Translations under genes and position numbers: made by a program
Shown: positions 1 through 11,424 of the stretch, one piece after another
How the letters are laid out: the number at the start of each line of letters is the position of its first letter
How positions within the stretch are numbered: the stretch's first letter is position 1
Notes under the pieces: model-generated
Told to the model about the DNA's origin: nothing
Databases searched by the model: none
Seen by the model: the letters and a program-made list of their open reading frames with translations, nothing else
NCBI RefSeq assembly: GCF_900109925.1
Contig: NZ_FOBW01000013.1
Coordinates: 1-64,000, forward strand
Length of the DNA stretch: 64,000 nt
DNA from: Mesobacillus persicus
GTDB lineage: Bacteria; Bacillota; Bacilli; Bacillales; Cytobacillaceae
Direction: 5' to 3'

Positions 1-206
1 AGCATCCCCTCATGAGAGGGAATGAATTATCCGGTATTAGCCCCGGTTTCCCGGAGTTATCCCAGTCTTACAGGCAGGTTGCCCACGTGTTACTCACCCG
101 TCCGCCGCTAACATCAGGGAGCAAGCTCCCATCAGTCCGCTCGACTTGCATGTATTAGGCACGCCGCCAGCGTTCGTCCTGAGCCAGGATCAAACTCTCC
201 AATAAA
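1..206 (-). rRNA. rrs: 16S ribosomal RNA, 5' end (partial)
   Basis: The reverse complement begins TTTATTGGAGAGTTTGATCC and continues with the conserved start of bacterial 16S rRNA, including the 27F primer region and the helix 6 variable loop with a GGGAGCTTGCTCCC stem. About 206 nt of a roughly 1550-nt gene are inside the window; the rest lies beyond base 1. It is the first gene of an rRNA operon directly downstream of gyrA, as rrnO is in B. subtilis, and is read in the same direction as gyrA. The 5' end at 206 is set by comparison with the known B. subtilis mature end. Confidence 0.97.
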
Positions 207-295
207 GAGTGATTAGCTCATAAAATAAAACGTTGGCTCATGTTCTTCCATAATAGAAGACATGATAAAAATTGTTTGTTGACGCTTGTTTGTTT

Positions 296-310
296 AGTTT
301 TCAAAGAGCA
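296..310 (-). promoter_or_regulatory. rRNA leader boxA-like antitermination element
   Basis: On the minus strand the leader reads TGCTCTTTGAAAACT, which matches the boxA element of Bacillus rRNA leaders, where NusB/S10 bind for antitermination. It lies downstream of promoter P2 and about 90 nt before the 16S 5' end. The assignment is by motif and position only. Confidence 0.7.
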
Positions 311-335
311 ATCATCGCGTTTGAGCGACTTTATT

Positions 336-364
336 AATATAACACTTTCATCCAGCGAAGTCAA
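336..364 (-). promoter_or_regulatory. rRNA operon promoter P2
   Basis: On the minus strand, -35 TTGACT (359-364) and -10 TATATT (336-341) are separated by exactly 17 bp. This is the promoter nearest to 16S, with an expected leader of roughly 120 nt. It is the stronger-looking of two tandem sigma-A promoters, the usual arrangement for Bacillus rrn operons. Confidence 0.85.
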
Positions 365-419
365 TATTTTTTTAAAACTTTTAAAATGTTAATAACTTGT
401 TTCGCTGCTGACTTATAAG

Positions 420-448
420 AGTATATCAGGCATTATCCTAAAAAACAA
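420..448 (-). promoter_or_regulatory. rRNA operon promoter P1
   Basis: On the minus strand, -35 TTGTTT (443-448) and -10 TATACT (420-425) have a 17-bp spacer. It lies 84 bp upstream of P2, the tandem spacing seen in Bacillus rrn operons. About 260 bp separate it from the gyrA terminator; apart from one copy of a short repeat (520-540) I see nothing else in that stretch. Confidence 0.75.
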
Positions 449-519
449 GGTTTTATTCTATTTTTGCAAAGTTTTTTTCTGATCTCCGGAATCCCCCGAA
501 ACATAATAAGATTCTTGCA

Positions 520-540
520 TAAAGATTGTTGTTAAAATCC
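520..540. repeat. Short dispersed repeat, family C copy 1
   Basis: These 21 bp are identical, in inverted orientation, to 11230-11250, and the core GATTGTTGTTAAAA recurs near 22656-22669. All copies are intergenic, which suggests a small dispersed element. Confidence 0.6.
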
Positions 541-710
541 TAAGTCGAATCTAACGACCAGCCCCTTTTCTCATAATTGGTGGCTGTTTTCTGTATATAG
601 ATAGCTCAGATATAAGTATTAAGCTTAAAATCACCAAAGTTGGCTTAACCCCAAGTTCATTCTAAAGTTTGAATAAAGACCATCATCAGAATCCTGCGAT
701 CGCTTAAAAT

Positions 711-741
711 AAAAAAACTGTAGACAAGAGTTTGTCTACAG
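711..741 (-). terminator. Intrinsic terminator of gyrA
   Basis: On the minus strand a perfect 10-bp stem CTGTAGACAA / TTGTCTACAG (718-741) with a 4-nt loop is followed by seven T residues. It lies about 30 bp past the gyrA stop codon and separates the gyrBA transcript from the rRNA promoters. Confidence 0.92.
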
Positions 742-772
742 TCTGATAAGCACAAAAATGTGCTCTAATTAA

Positions 773-3343
773 TTATTCTTCGCCATCTTCATTTGCTGGT
801 GGTTCTTCAGTAGAAATCGGTTGATTTTCATCTTCCGTAACTGGTAGTCCGTCTTCTGAAACATTATCATGCTCAGATTCGACAGCTTCTAATTCTTCTA
901 GTTTTTCTTCTTCCTTATCAACCTGTGCAACGGTCGATACGGATTCATTCACTTCTTTATTTAGACTAATGAGCTTTACTCCCTGGGTATTACGGCCGGT
1001 AATAGAGATTCCACCTACAGGGATACGGATGATAACTCCACCCGTTGTAATAACCATTAAGTCTTCTTCACCTTGGACAACCTTCATTGTAACTAGATCA
1101 CCATTTTTCTCGGTAATGTTACATGTTTTGATTCCTTTACCGCCACGGCCTTGCCTTCTATACTCGGTGGCAGGTGTACGTTTACCAAAGCCATGTTTTG
1201 TTACAACTAATATATCCGCACTTTCTTCAAGAACCTCCATACCAACTACTTCATCATCATTAGCAAGAGTAATCCCTTTAACTCCGGTAGCAGTACGTCC
1301 CATGGACCGGACATCGGTTTCTGGGAAGCGAATCATTAAGCCGTTTTTCGTTCCGATGATGATTTCCTTGTCGCCATCGGTTAGGCGAACTGAAATCAAC
1401 TCATCTCCTTCACGAAGGTTAAGGGCTATTAAACCATTGTTTCGGATATTCGCAAAAGATGTAAGTGGAGTTCGTTTTGCAATTCCATCTTTCGTTGCAA
1501 AGAATAGACTCCAATCTTCAACAAACTCTTCTACGTGGATGATAGCATTAACCCACTCGCCTTTTTCCACTCCCAATAAATTGATAATTGGAAGGCCTTT
1601 TGCCGTTCTACTGAATTCTGGTACTTCATATCCTTTTGTACGATAAACTTTCCCTTTATTTGTAAAGTAAAGAATCGTATCATGTGTCGAAGTGGTAATT
1701 AAATGCTCGACAAAGTCATTCTCATTGGTTCCCATTCCTTGGATTCCGCGTCCACCTCGTCTTTGAGCACGATAGGTTGAAACAGGAAGGCGTTTGATAT
1801 ATCCATTATGAGTCAAGGTGATAACAACATTCTCACGTGGAATTAAATCTTCATCCTCAATCATTTCAATACCCGCAGTTATAATCTCTGTTCTGCGTTT
1901 ATCATTGAAGCGTTCTTTAACTTCCAATAGTTCTTCACGGATAATTTCAAGGATTTTTTCATCATCTGCTAAAATAGCTTTTAATTCAGAGATTAATTCA
2001 ATTAGACTTTGGTATTCCTCCTCAATCTTCTCGCGTTCTAAACCTGTTAAACGCTGTAAACGCATGTCGAGGATTGCCTGTGCTTGTTTCTCGGATAAAT
2101 TGAACTGAGTCATTAATCCTTCACGGGCGATATCCGTAGTTCTTGAACCACGAATTAAGCTAATGATAGCATCTAAATTATCTAATGCGATACGTAAGCC
2201 TTCAAGGATATGGGCACGCGCTTCTGCCTTGCGAAGTTCAAATTCAGTCCTACGACGAATAATTACCCTTTGATGGTCCAAATAATAAACTAGACATTGT
2301 TTTAGATTCAGAACCTTAGGCTGACCGTCTACAAGCGCTAAAGTGTTAATCCCAAAACTAGTTTGTAATGCCGTTTGCTTATATAAATTATTTAGCAACA
2401 CATTCGCGTTAGCATCTTTACGTACTTCAATAACAATTCGGAGTCCGTCACGATCGGATTCATCACGCAAATCAGTAATTCCATCGATTTTCTTTTCACG
2501 AACTAAGTCAGCAATTTTTTCAATCAATCTTGCTTTGTTTACCTGATATGGAATTTCATTAACGATAATTACTTCTTTACCGTTTGATTTTTGTTCAATC
2601 TCTACTTTAGCTCTTACAGTGATCGATCCACGACCTGTTTCATAAGCTTTTCGGATACCACTTCTGCCAAGAATCATTCCGCCTGTAGGGAAGTCAGGGC
2701 CAGGTATGATTTCCATTAGTTCTGGGATTGAAATTTCAGGGTCCTTACTTACTGCTAGAACACCATCAATCACTTCTCCTAGTTGATGTGGTGGGATATT
2801 TGTCGCCATTCCGACTGCAATCCCTGATGTACCATTGACAAGGAGGTTTGGAAATCTTGAAGGAAGAACAACTGGTTCTCTTTCAGAGCCATCATAGTTA
2901 TCCTGATAATCAATCGTATCCTTATTGATATCCCGAAGGAGTTCCATAGAGATTTTTGACATTCTTGCTTCTGTATAACGCATCGCTGCAGCGGAATCTC
3001 CGTCAATGGAACCGAAATTCCCATGACCATCGACTAACATATAACGATAATTGAAATCCTGGGCCATCCGGACCATCGTTTCATAAACTGCTGAATCACC
3101 ATGTGGGTGGTATTTCCCGATAACTTCCCCAACGATTCTAGCTGACTTTTTATAAGCCTTATCTGAGTGCATTCCAAGATCATGCATTGCGTAAAGGATG
3201 CGTCGGTGTACCGGTTTTAAGCCGTCACGCACATCAGGCAAGGCTCGAGCTACGATAACGCTCATAGCATAATCTAGGAAGGATGTCTTCATTTCCTGAC
3301 TAATATTAATCTCTTTCACACGAGGATTGGGCGTCTCTGCCAT
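773..3343 (-). CDS. gyrA: DNA gyrase subunit A
   Basis: GyrA forms the A2B2 gyrase that introduces negative supercoils by passing one duplex through a double-strand break. I start it at the ATG at 3343 (856 aa), because GGAGG lies 10 nt upstream and the protein then aligns from residue 1 with B. subtilis GyrA; the longer open frame to 3388 has no such support. The catalytic tyrosine is Tyr123 in the motif MRYTEA. The quinolone region [10 protein letters not shown] keeps Ser84 and Glu88, the sensitive-type residues. The GyrA box QRRGGRG lies in the C-terminal beta-pinwheel domain, and the acidic tail is rich in Glu and Asp. It follows gyrB after 112 bp and ends at a strong terminator. Confidence 0.98.
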   Translation of the reverse strand: MAETPNPRVKEINISQEMKTSFLDYAMSVIVARALPDVRDGLKPVHRRILYAMHDLGMHSDKAYKKSARIVGEVIGKYHPHGDSAVYETMVRMAQDFNYRYMLVDGHGNFGSIDGDSAAAMRYTEARMSKISMELLRDINKDTIDYQDNYDGSEREPVVLPSRFPNLLVNGTSGIAVGMATNIPPHQLGEVIDGVLAVSKDPEISIPELMEIIPGPDFPTGGMILGRSGIRKAYETGRGSITVRAKVEIEQKSNGKEVIIVNEIPYQVNKARLIEKIADLVREKKIDGITDLRDESDRDGLRIVIEVRKDANANVLLNNLYKQTALQTSFGINTLALVDGQPKVLNLKQCLVYYLDHQRVIIRRRTEFELRKAEARAHILEGLRIALDNLDAIISLIRGSRTTDIAREGLMTQFNLSEKQAQAILDMRLQRLTGLEREKIEEEYQSLIELISELKAILADDEKILEIIREELLEVKERFNDKRRTEIITAGIEMIEDEDLIPRENVVITLTHNGYIKRLPVSTYRAQRRGGRGIQGMGTNENDFVEHLITTSTHDTILYFTNKGKVYRTKGYEVPEFSRTAKGLPIINLLGVEKGEWVNAIIHVEEFVEDWSLFFATKDGIAKRTPLTSFANIRNNGLIALNLREGDELISVRLTDGDKEIIIGTKNGLMIRFPETDVRSMGRTATGVKGITLANDDEVVGMEVLEESADILVVTKHGFGKRTPATEYRRQGRGGKGIKTCNITEKNGDLVTMKVVQGEEDLMVITTGGVIIRIPVGGISITGRNTQGVKLISLNKEVNESVSTVAQVDKEEEKLEELEAVESEHDNVSEDGLPVTEDENQPISTEEPPANEDGEE

Positions 3344-3365
3344 TTGGAAGGTACCTCCTTTAATA

Positions 3366-3419
3366 GAAAAGCGAAAGCGCCTGTCCAACCCTGAGGAGCT
3401 AGGGGGCGCTACTTGCTAC
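3366..3419. repeat. GCGCC-type intergenic repeat (family B) between gyrB and gyrA
   Basis: The segment begins TAGAAAAGCGAAAGCGCC and ends with GGGGGCGCT, then CTTGCTAC. It resembles the stretches at 13104-13149 and 56773-56933, which share TAGAAAAG.GGAGGCGCC-like starts and GGCGCTGGAGCTAGAC-like ends. The GCGCC and GGCGC parts can pair as a hairpin in the gyrB-gyrA spacer. Boundaries are approximate. Confidence 0.5.
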
Positions 3420-3455
3420 TAATAGAAAAGCAGGATAGACAGTATATCTATCCTG

Positions 3456-5393
<1,938 letters not shown>

Positions 5394-5436
5394 CTACACT
5401 TTCAATTTACAGTTCAATTACTAATCATGTTAGAGA

Positions 5437-5691
5437 CTATAGAGGAAACTCCTGAACAGTTAATTTTTGCGAACGCTTTTTTAATGTTCCAGCTGCTAGA
5501 GGAGAGTAATAAATTTGATCCTTTGTGATAACAATAGATTTGTACTCTTTCTTTGATAAATTAACGATTTCTTGGTTCCGACGAGCGAGGAATTCCTCAA
5601 GCACATCAGAAAAGCCGGTGCTTTCTTTATCTAAGATGGCAATAATTTCACTTGTTCTGACCAACGTATCTTCTCCAATATGCAAGTACAT
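5437..5691 (-). CDS. remB: Extracellular matrix regulator RemB (DUF370)
   Basis: This 84-aa protein starts MYLHIGEDTLVRTSEIIAIL and has the DUF370 fold. In B. subtilis the gene between recF and gyrB (yaaB) was identified as remB, an activator of biofilm matrix genes, and the RemA/B family are ring-forming DNA-binding proteins. The start is the ATG at 5691, preceded by GAGGTG at 4 nt. It lies only 8 bp after recF, so the two are almost certainly cotranscribed. Function is by homology and position; nothing in the sequence shows its targets. Confidence 0.9.
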   Translation of the reverse strand: MYLHIGEDTLVRTSEIIAILDKESTGFSDVLEEFLARRNQEIVNLSKKEYKSIVITKDQIYYSPLAAGTLKKRSQKLTVQEFPL

Positions 5692-5699
5692 GTTTCACC

Positions 5700-6818
5700 T
5701 CATTGGATTTTTGTCATCACTCCAGATTCCACCCGATAAGCGGCGGCATCTTTCAGTGTCTTATGGTCAATCCCATCCACACTAGTCGTTGTGACAAAGG
5801 TTTGGACCTTCCCTTGAATTGTATTTAATAAATGGGATTGGCGGTAATCGTCTAATTCTGATAAAACATCATCGAGAAGAAGAATCGGATACTCACCAAT
5901 TTCTCTATTAATCAATTCAATTTCAGCTAACTTAACTGATAGGGCAGTTGTCCGTTGCTGTCCTTGAGAGCCAAATGTTTGGACATCGCGTCCATTGACG
6001 ATAAACTCTAAGTCGTCTCGATGCGGACCAAACATAGTTGTTCCTCGTTCAATTTCCCTTTGTTTGATTTTCATAAATTTATTTTCATAGACCTCTATCA
6101 TTTTCGACAAATCTTGGTCTTCTGATACATCAGCAGATGGTTTATAGTCAATTTTCAATGTTTCTAGCCCACGGGAAATCCCCTCGTGGATTGGGAGTGC
6201 CCATTGTTCAAGCAAACGAATAAACTCATACCGTTTAATAATAATTTTCGCTGCCATTTGAATAAACTGTTCTGTTAAAACATCAAGCATAGTCAAATCT
6301 GTTGTTTTCTTAATCTGCAGTTGTTTAAGGTAATGATTACGTTGCTGAAGCATTTTTTGATATTGGCTAATATCATGCAAATAGACAGGGGATACCTGTC
6401 CAATTTCCATATCAATAAAACGGCGCCTTACTTGTGGACTCCCTTTCACAAGGTTTAAATCCTCAGGCGCGAACATCACAACATTCATATTCCCTACATA
6501 CTGGCTTAACTTTTTTTGTTCAATATGATTATATTTTGCTCGTTTTCCCTTTTTGGAAATAACGAGTTGCATTGGTACGGATCCACGGTTCTTTATAATC
6601 CTACCTTCTATTTTAGCATAATCTGTGTCCCAGCGAATAAGTTCTTTATCATTTGCTGTCCGATGAGACTTTGCCATGGCCAATACAAAAATCGATTCCA
6701 TCACATTTGTTTTTCCTTGGGCATTCTCACCAATGATCACATTTACTTTATTTTCAAAATGCGCTTCTAGCTGCTCATAATTCCGATAATTTTTTATTTG
6801 TAATTCTTCAATATGCAT
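5700..6818 (-). CDS. recF: DNA replication and repair protein RecF
   Basis: RecF is an SMC-like ATPase that, with RecO and RecR, loads RecA on gapped DNA. The 372-aa protein is of normal length. The Walker A motif GENAQGKT is at residues 30-37. Near the C-terminus are the ABC-type signature ([16 protein letters not shown]) and the Walker B motif [12 protein letters not shown]. It follows yaaA after 18 bp and precedes remB by 8 bp in the same operon. Confidence 0.97.
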   Translation of the reverse strand: MHIEELQIKNYRNYEQLEAHFENKVNVIIGENAQGKTNVMESIFVLAMAKSHRTANDKELIRWDTDYAKIEGRIIKNRGSVPMQLVISKKGKRAKYNHIEQKKLSQYVGNMNVVMFAPEDLNLVKGSPQVRRRFIDMEIGQVSPVYLHDISQYQKMLQQRNHYLKQLQIKKTTDLTMLDVLTEQFIQMAAKIIIKRYEFIRLLEQWALPIHEGISRGLETLKIDYKPSADVSEDQDLSKMIEVYENKFMKIKQREIERGTTMFGPHRDDLEFIVNGRDVQTFGSQGQQRTTALSVKLAEIELINREIGEYPILLLDDVLSELDDYRQSHLLNTIQGKVQTFVTTTSVDGIDHKTLKDAAAYRVESGVMTKIQ

Positions 6819-6836
6819 GAATGGACCATCCTTTAA

Positions 6837-7052
6837 TTATTGGATGACTAGAAACTCTCCGTACTCGGGAATCATGATTTGATCTCCATTTCGGAGCTTT
6901 CTTCCTCTTCTTTGATCTTGTTCTCCGTTGACATAGACCTCATGTTCACTTAAGAACCATTTAGCCATTCCGCCGGATTGAATGACCTCTGCTAGCTTAA
7001 GAAACTGGCCCAATGTAATGAACTCTGTGTCAATTTTAATTTCTTCGCTCAT
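6837..7052 (-). CDS. yaaA: S4-domain RNA-binding protein YaaA
   Basis: This 71-aa protein consists almost entirely of an S4 RNA-binding domain (residues about 12-68, with GGMAKWFLSEHEVYVNGE and RRGRKLRNGDQI). It sits between dnaN and recF as in B. subtilis, where YaaA is linked to 50S ribosome maturation. The terminator just after dnaN implies that yaaA-recF-remB-gyrB-gyrA are expressed mainly from their own promoter in the 145-bp gap, where I see no clear hexamers. Confidence 0.93.
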   Translation of the reverse strand: MSEEIKIDTEFITLGQFLKLAEVIQSGGMAKWFLSEHEVYVNGEQDQRRGRKLRNGDQIMIPEYGEFLVIQ

Positions 7053-7197
7053 TTATTTTCACCATTTCTTTAAAAGGATTTAATACTTTATTTTACTAAA
7101 AAAAAACGCAAGAGACAAGTAACAAAAGCGACGTGGTCCGATGAGCATGCATGATTCCTGACTAAATAATTTTAAAAACGGAAAATTTCACTCTTTT

Positions 7198-7236
7198 TTC
7201 TAAAAAGAAAATCCCCTGTCAAGCTGACAAGGGATT
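7198..7236 (-). terminator. Intrinsic terminator of dnaN
   Basis: On the minus strand AATCCCTTGTCA pairs with TGACAGGGGATT (7210-7236) around a three-base loop, followed by TTCTTTTT. It lies just past the dnaN stop codon and separates dnaA-dnaN from yaaA. Confidence 0.85.
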
Positions 7237-7245
7237 GGCAAAAGA

Positions 7246-8382
7246 TTAATAAGTTCTTACCGGTAAAATTAACTGGAGAATCGCTTCGTCATTTAGTGGA
7301 CGAATAACAAAGGGTCTCATCGCTCCAGTAAAGGAAATTTGAATTTCGCTTCCCTCAAGGGCTTTTAGAGCATCCATCATGTATTTAGCACTGAAGGAAA
7401 TTTTCAATTCTTCCCCTTCAACAGATTGAGTTTGAATTTCTTCAACAACTTTTCCGATTTCCGGTGTGTTGGATGATATTTCAATTGAATTCCCATCAAT
7501 AGTTGAGAATTTAACGACATTATTTTTCCCTTCTCTTGCTAGTAAAGAAGCACGATCAATTGCATGAAGGAATTCTTTTGTATTTACAACGACATCGGTT
7601 TTTCGCTCATTTGGAATTAATCTAGCCGTATCAGGATAATTGCCTTCAAGCAGTCGGGAAAAGAATAATAGGTGTTTGGTTTTAAAGAGTACCTGGTTTT
7701 CAGTAACAACAATATCAACCATCGCTGCGGTATCATCGAGAATCTTACTTAACTCCGTCAGGCTCTTTCCTGGAATAACGACATTATGCTTTCCATCTGC
7801 TTCTGTCTCTAATCTAGCTTTCCTTAATGCCAGGCGGTGACTATCTGTTGCAATACAGATCAATTCGCTATTTTCAACCTTCCAGTTTACACCTGTCAAG
7901 ATTGGGCGTGTTTCTGAGGTGGACACTGCAAATACTGTCTGCCGAATAAGGGCTTTAAGTAAATCTGTTGGTATCCGAAAAGCATTTTCTTCTGAAATTT
8001 GAGGTAGGTGTGGATATTCCTCAGCATCTAAGCCATTCAAATTAAATTCAGATTTCCCTGAACGAATGACAGTTTGTAAATGGTTTTCTACATCAATTTC
8101 AACTGTGCTTGTAGGAAGCTTTCTAACAATTTCACTAAAGAATTTCGCTTGTAGAACAATCGCTCCAGTTTGTTTGATTTCAACTATTTCTTTGTCATCT
8201 TCTACTCTTGGAATAAAAGATTCAATCGAAATATCCGAATCACTTCCAGTTAATGTTACTCCATCTTCTGTAGCAACAATTTTAATCCCTGTCAGAATAG
8301 GAATGGTCGTTCTGCTGGTTACTGCTTTCATAACATCTTGGACACTTTGTAATAAATAGTCCCTCTGGATGACAAACCTCAT
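7246..8382 (-). CDS. dnaN: DNA polymerase III sliding clamp (beta subunit)
   Basis: The beta clamp is a ring-shaped dimer that tethers polymerase III and many repair factors to DNA. The true start is the ATG at 8382 (378 aa, MRFVIQRDYLLQSVQDVMKA), preceded by GGAGG 8 nt upstream; the open frame extends 13 codons further without support. The sequence aligns end to end with B. subtilis DnaN, including SRTTIPILTGIKI and the C-terminal QLILPVRTY, which forms part of the partner-binding pocket. It is separated from dnaA by the origin's unwinding region. Confidence 0.98.
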   Translation of the reverse strand: MRFVIQRDYLLQSVQDVMKAVTSRTTIPILTGIKIVATEDGVTLTGSDSDISIESFIPRVEDDKEIVEIKQTGAIVLQAKFFSEIVRKLPTSTVEIDVENHLQTVIRSGKSEFNLNGLDAEEYPHLPQISEENAFRIPTDLLKALIRQTVFAVSTSETRPILTGVNWKVENSELICIATDSHRLALRKARLETEADGKHNVVIPGKSLTELSKILDDTAAMVDIVVTENQVLFKTKHLLFFSRLLEGNYPDTARLIPNERKTDVVVNTKEFLHAIDRASLLAREGKNNVVKFSTIDGNSIEISSNTPEIGKVVEEIQTQSVEGEELKISFSAKYMMDALKALEGSEIQISFTGAMRPFVIRPLNDEAILQLILPVRTY

Positions 8383-8565
8383 TTGAAAATCCTCCAATTT
8401 GGTATTTATTTCGCACATCATGCATATATTTATATTTTAAAAATATAGTAAAAGTACTAGTAGGCCCTGTGGATTTGTGGATAACCTTATTTTCGACAAG
8501 GAAACACAGCCTATCCACATGTGGACAGACTGTGTGCAACTACTCTCTAGTTATTCACATTATCC
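8383..8565. other. oriC, dnaA-dnaN part: DnaA boxes, DnaA-trio and AT-rich unwinding region
   Basis: This gap holds DnaA-box-like 9-mers: TGTGGATAA at 8476-8484, CTATCCACA at 8511-8519, TGTGGACAG at 8520-8528 and TTATTCACA at 8551-8559. Next to the box at 8476, the minus strand reads CTACTAGTACTTTTACTA (8446-8463), matching the repeated DnaA-trio that in B. subtilis guides DnaA onto single strands. This runs into an AT-rich stretch (about 8420-8445) that is the likely unwinding site. The layout is the same as B. subtilis incC/DUE. Confidence 0.9.
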
Positions 8566-9912
8566 CTAGACCTTCAACTGATCATGAATTTCTTTTAGCT
8601 GTTTTTGCAGGGCTGAATCAGTCGATAGGAGTTTAGAAATCTTTTCATGAGCATGGATGACGGTTGTATGGTCACGCCCGCCAAATTCCTCCCCAATTTT
8701 CGGAAGGGAAAAGTCAGTTAATTCACGAGAAAGATACATGGCAATTTGTCTTGGGAATGCAACGGATTTAGTACGTTTCTTTGCTTTGAAATCTTCAAGT
8801 TTTACATTATAGTGCTGGCCAACAGTTCTTTGTATATCAAGAATGGTAATCACTTTTGGCTTTGAGTTAGGAATAATGTCTTTTAAAGCTTCGGCAGCTA
8901 AATCAGCATTAATGTCTTTGTTAATTAACGAAGAAAAGGCAACTACTCTTATTAATGCCCCTTCAAGTTCGCGGATATTGGAATCAATTTGGTTTGCAAT
9001 ATAAAGCATGACCTCATTTGGAATATCAAGGCCTTCAGCTTTTGCCTTTTTCTTAAGAATGGCTACCCTTGTTTCTAAATCAGGAGGGGTGATATCGGTA
9101 ATTAAGCCCCATTCGAAACGTGATCGTAACCTGTCTTCCAATGTTGGTATTTCTTTAGGAGGCCGATCACTGGAGATAATGATTTGCTTGCTTTCTTCGT
9201 GCAGGGTATTAAAAGTATGGAAGAATTCTTCTTGAGTTGATTCTTTTCCAGCGAGGAATTGAATATCATCAATAAGAAGAACATCGACTTTCCGATATTT
9301 GTTCCGGAATTCGACCGCTTTGTTATCGCGGATAGAATTAATAAACTCGTTTGTAAATTTTTCAGAAGATAAATAAACTACCTTCGCAGAAGGGTTATGT
9401 TCCTGAACATAATGGCCAATCGCGTGCATTAAGTGAGTTTTACCAAGTCCGACTCCCCCGTATATAAACAGTGGATTATAGGCTTTAGCCGGTGCCTCTG
9501 CAACCGCAAGCGAAGCAGCATGAGCAAACCGATTCCCCGATCCAATTACAAAAGTATCAAAGATATATTTAGGGTTAAGCATATTGTTATGAAGATCATG
9601 GTGATCTTCACCTTTGTTTGCTTTCTTTGGTGGGACGGGCAGGCTTATTTCTTCCTCACTTTGATTTTGCGGAATAATAAACTTGATTGTTAGATTTTCA
9701 CCTGTAATTTCATAAATAATTCCGCTAATCAGCTGGGAATACCGTTCTTCAAGCCAGTCACGGGCAAACTCATTCGGGGCTGTAATGGTCAGTGTGTCTC
9801 CCTGGAGAGAATGAGCCTTTGTTGATTTTAGCCAAGTATCAAAACTAGGCTTACTAATTTTTTTCTCAACTTTGGATAAGGCTGTATTCCAGAGGTCCGC
9901 GATATTTTCCAA
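8566..9912 (-). CDS. dnaA: Chromosomal replication initiator DnaA
   Basis: DnaA binds 9-bp boxes at oriC, oligomerises with ATP and opens the duplex. I place the start at the TTG at 9912 (448 aa), because AAAGGAGG lies 8 nt upstream and the protein then matches the family start ([11 protein letters not shown]); the open frame continues 52 codons upstream into oriC with no family match. Domain I ends near residue 80, the linker is residues 85-108, Walker A GGVGLGKT is at 152-159, Walker B is LLIDDIQF near 213, and the DNA-binding signature GGRDHTT is at about 411-417. Boxes on both sides of the gene fit autoregulation. Confidence 0.97.
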   Translation of the reverse strand: MENIADLWNTALSKVEKKISKPSFDTWLKSTKAHSLQGDTLTITAPNEFARDWLEERYSQLISGIIYEITGENLTIKFIIPQNQSEEEISLPVPPKKANKGEDHHDLHNNMLNPKYIFDTFVIGSGNRFAHAASLAVAEAPAKAYNPLFIYGGVGLGKTHLMHAIGHYVQEHNPSAKVVYLSSEKFTNEFINSIRDNKAVEFRNKYRKVDVLLIDDIQFLAGKESTQEEFFHTFNTLHEESKQIIISSDRPPKEIPTLEDRLRSRFEWGLITDITPPDLETRVAILKKKAKAEGLDIPNEVMLYIANQIDSNIRELEGALIRVVAFSSLINKDINADLAAEALKDIIPNSKPKVITILDIQRTVGQHYNVKLEDFKAKKRTKSVAFPRQIAMYLSRELTDFSLPKIGEEFGGRDHTTVIHAHEKISKLLSTDSALQKQLKEIHDQLKV

Positions 9913-10018
9913 TCCATAACCCTCCTTTGGCAATGTATTTATAACCATGCATAACCATGTATAAAGCCTTTTTGGGCGAAATTTATAATTATACAAGTCT
10001 ATTAATGTGGAAAAATAT

Positions 10019-10048
10019 ATAATAGGAATAAAAGCGGTTTTTCGACAA
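10019..10048 (-). promoter_or_regulatory. Candidate dnaA promoter
   Basis: On the minus strand, -35 TTGTCG (10043-10048) and -10 TATTAT (10019-10024) have an 18-bp spacer, about 110 bp upstream of the dnaA start. DnaA boxes start immediately upstream (from 10060), which would allow DnaA to repress its own gene. The -10 and -35 are imperfect. Confidence 0.45.
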
Positions 10049-10434
10049 TATCCACGATTTGTGGACAAAGTTCAAATCACAGGCTTGGATAACCTATCCA
10101 CATGATATCCACAATTTGTGGATAAGTATAATTTTCAACATTAGTTGTTAAGAGTGAAAACACAAATATAATATCAAAAAATCCATTATGGCGCAACGGT
10201 TTTTGATACCTTATCCACAATAGTCTACAGCTGTGGAGAGAAATTGTCCACAGGATATTTATTTGTGTAAAAGTTGTTAATTATGATTGTGGATAAAGAA
10301 AAACGTGTCGATTTTTGTCCACAAGCCTATGTAGATAGGATTTTGTATAGGAAAAAAATCAATTTTTAAATATAGAAATCAGTGGGATGGAAAAACTTTT
10401 CATGCAGATAAATTTTAGTTTTCAATTGTGGCTA

Positions 10435-10464
10435 TTGACATTTTACTGGTACCGTCCTTATAAT
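10435..10464 (+). promoter_or_regulatory. Promoter of rpmH
   Basis: A consensus -35 TTGACA (10435-10440) and a consensus -10 TATAAT (10459-10464) are separated by 18 bp, about 50 bp upstream of the rpmH start. Confidence 0.88.
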
Positions 10465-10513
10465 TAGTAGGAATGTCTGACTTAGCAGCTAATTCCTCAG
10501 GGAGGTGTCATAT

Positions 10514-10648
10514 ATGAAAAGAACTTACCAACCAAATAAACGTAAGCACAGCAAAGTTCACGGTTTCCGTAGCCGCATGAGCTCAGCAAACGGACGCAAG
10601 GTACTTGCTCGCCGTCGTCGTAAAGGAAGAAAAGTATTATCAGCCTAG
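10514..10648 (+). CDS. rpmH: 50S ribosomal protein L34
   Basis: This 44-aa, very basic protein starts [20 protein letters not shown] and ends [10 protein letters not shown], as L34 does throughout Bacilli. The ATG at 10514 is preceded by GGAGG (10501-10505). The gene marks the right side of oriC and is followed directly by an intrinsic terminator, with rnpA 121 bp further on. Confidence 0.98.
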   Translation: MKRTYQPNKRKHSKVHGFRSRMSSANGRKVLARRRRKGRKVLSA

Positions 10649-10675
10649 GCCACTGAACTGTCAGTGGCTTTTTTT
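10649..10675 (+). terminator. Intrinsic terminator of rpmH
   Basis: An 8-bp stem GCCACTGA / TCAGTGGC with a 4-nt loop is followed by seven T residues, starting at the base after the rpmH stop. It probably attenuates rather than fully blocks transcription into rnpA, since no strong promoter is visible in the 90 bp before rnpA. Confidence 0.9.
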
Positions 10676-10769
10676 CTCTTTCAGCTAAGCTAACCGATCA
10701 ATTGGAACGCAAGATAATCTCTATAGTAAGTAATAGTAATTTGTCAGGCTGGAGTGAAGGTGTGTTTAT

Positions 10770-11132
10770 ATGAAGAAAGAACTTAGAATTAAAAAGAATA
10801 AGGAATTCCAGCAAGTTTTTCAAAAAGGGAAGTCCTTTGCAAATAGGCAATTTGTCGTTTATGTCATGAAAAAGGAAGACCAGGAAACTTTTCGGATCGG
10901 CTTATCGGTAAGCAAGAAGATTGGAAATGCCGTTAAACGTAACCAAATTAAGAGATATATTCGTCAGGCATTCCTCGAATTGAAAGATGAAGTTAAAAAG
11001 GGGAACGATTACGTTATTATTGCGAGAAAGCCGACAGCTGAAATGGGAATGCAAGATGTAAAAAAAAGTCTAGAACATGTTTTAAAGGTCGCTCGCGTTT
11101 TGAAAAAAAAGAACATTGGTCATAATGAGTGA
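10770..11132 (+). CDS. rnpA: Ribonuclease P protein component
   Basis: RnpA is the protein cofactor of RNase P, which removes 5' leaders from tRNA precursors. The 120-aa basic protein has the family signature [21 protein letters not shown] at about residues 45-65 and the later element DYVIIARKP. The ATG at 10770 is preceded by a GGAGTGAAGG-type site. It is located between rpmH and the membrane insertase gene, as in nearly all bacteria. Confidence 0.96.
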   Translation: MKKELRIKKNKEFQQVFQKGKSFANRQFVVYVMKKEDQETFRIGLSVSKKIGNAVKRNQIKRYIRQAFLELKDEVKKGNDYVIIARKPTAEMGMQDVKKSLEHVLKVARVLKKKNIGHNE

Positions 11133-11229
11133 AGGAAAGCTTTGTCTCTTATAGAAATAAAAATTGAGAGAAATAAGCTTTGTTACATGGAGAAAAGAGC
11201 TTGCAAATTTTACTAACAAAAGGCCTTTA

Positions 11230-11250
11230 GGATTTTAACAACAATCTTTA
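11230..11250. repeat. Short dispersed repeat, family C copy 2
   Basis: These 21 bp are the exact reverse complement of 520-540. It sits between rnpA and spoIIIJ immediately before a GCGC hairpin. A partial third copy is at about 22655-22676. Confidence 0.6.
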
Positions 11251-11252
11251 TG

Positions 11253-11284
11253 AAAAGCGCCTTTTTTTAAAGCGCTTTTTTATA
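11253..11284 (+). terminator. Probable terminator downstream of rnpA
   Basis: AAAAGCGC (11253-11260) pairs with GCGCTTTT (11272-11279), followed by more T residues. It would separate rnpA from the next gene. Confidence 0.65.
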
Positions 11285-11424
11285 AAAGATGATAAAATAC
11301 ATTTGGACTATTAATGATCAAATTTGTTGTAACCGATTTGGGTGTAATTACATAATTGGTCGTAAATTGCTTCAGATAATTCAATATTAGTCAGGGATTG
11401 ATCACGGTTAGGAGGAAATAGGGA

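Larger units (their letters stand above)
9913..10513. other. oriC, region upstream of dnaA with DnaA-box cluster
   Basis: At least eight DnaA-box-like 9-mers lie here: TGTGGACAA 10060-10068, CTATCCACA 10094-10102, ATATCCACA 10105-10113, TGTGGATAA 10117-10125, TTATCCACA 10211-10219, TTGTCCACA 10244-10252, TGTGGATAA 10288-10296 and TTGTCCACA 10315-10323. Both orientations occur, with perfect consensus in three. This corresponds to the incA/incB clusters of B. subtilis between rpmH and dnaA. The remaining sequence to 10434 shows no gene. Confidence 0.93.

Noticed and set aside
969-1646. 225-codon open frame on the plus strand across gyrA
   Set aside because: It is the antisense shadow of gyrA, with low-complexity Ser/Pro/Arg-rich product and no ribosome-binding site.
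1833-1848. CACGTG core inside gyrA resembling parS
   Set aside because: The flanks (TTCT and GAATT) break the TGTT...AACA arms at several positions.
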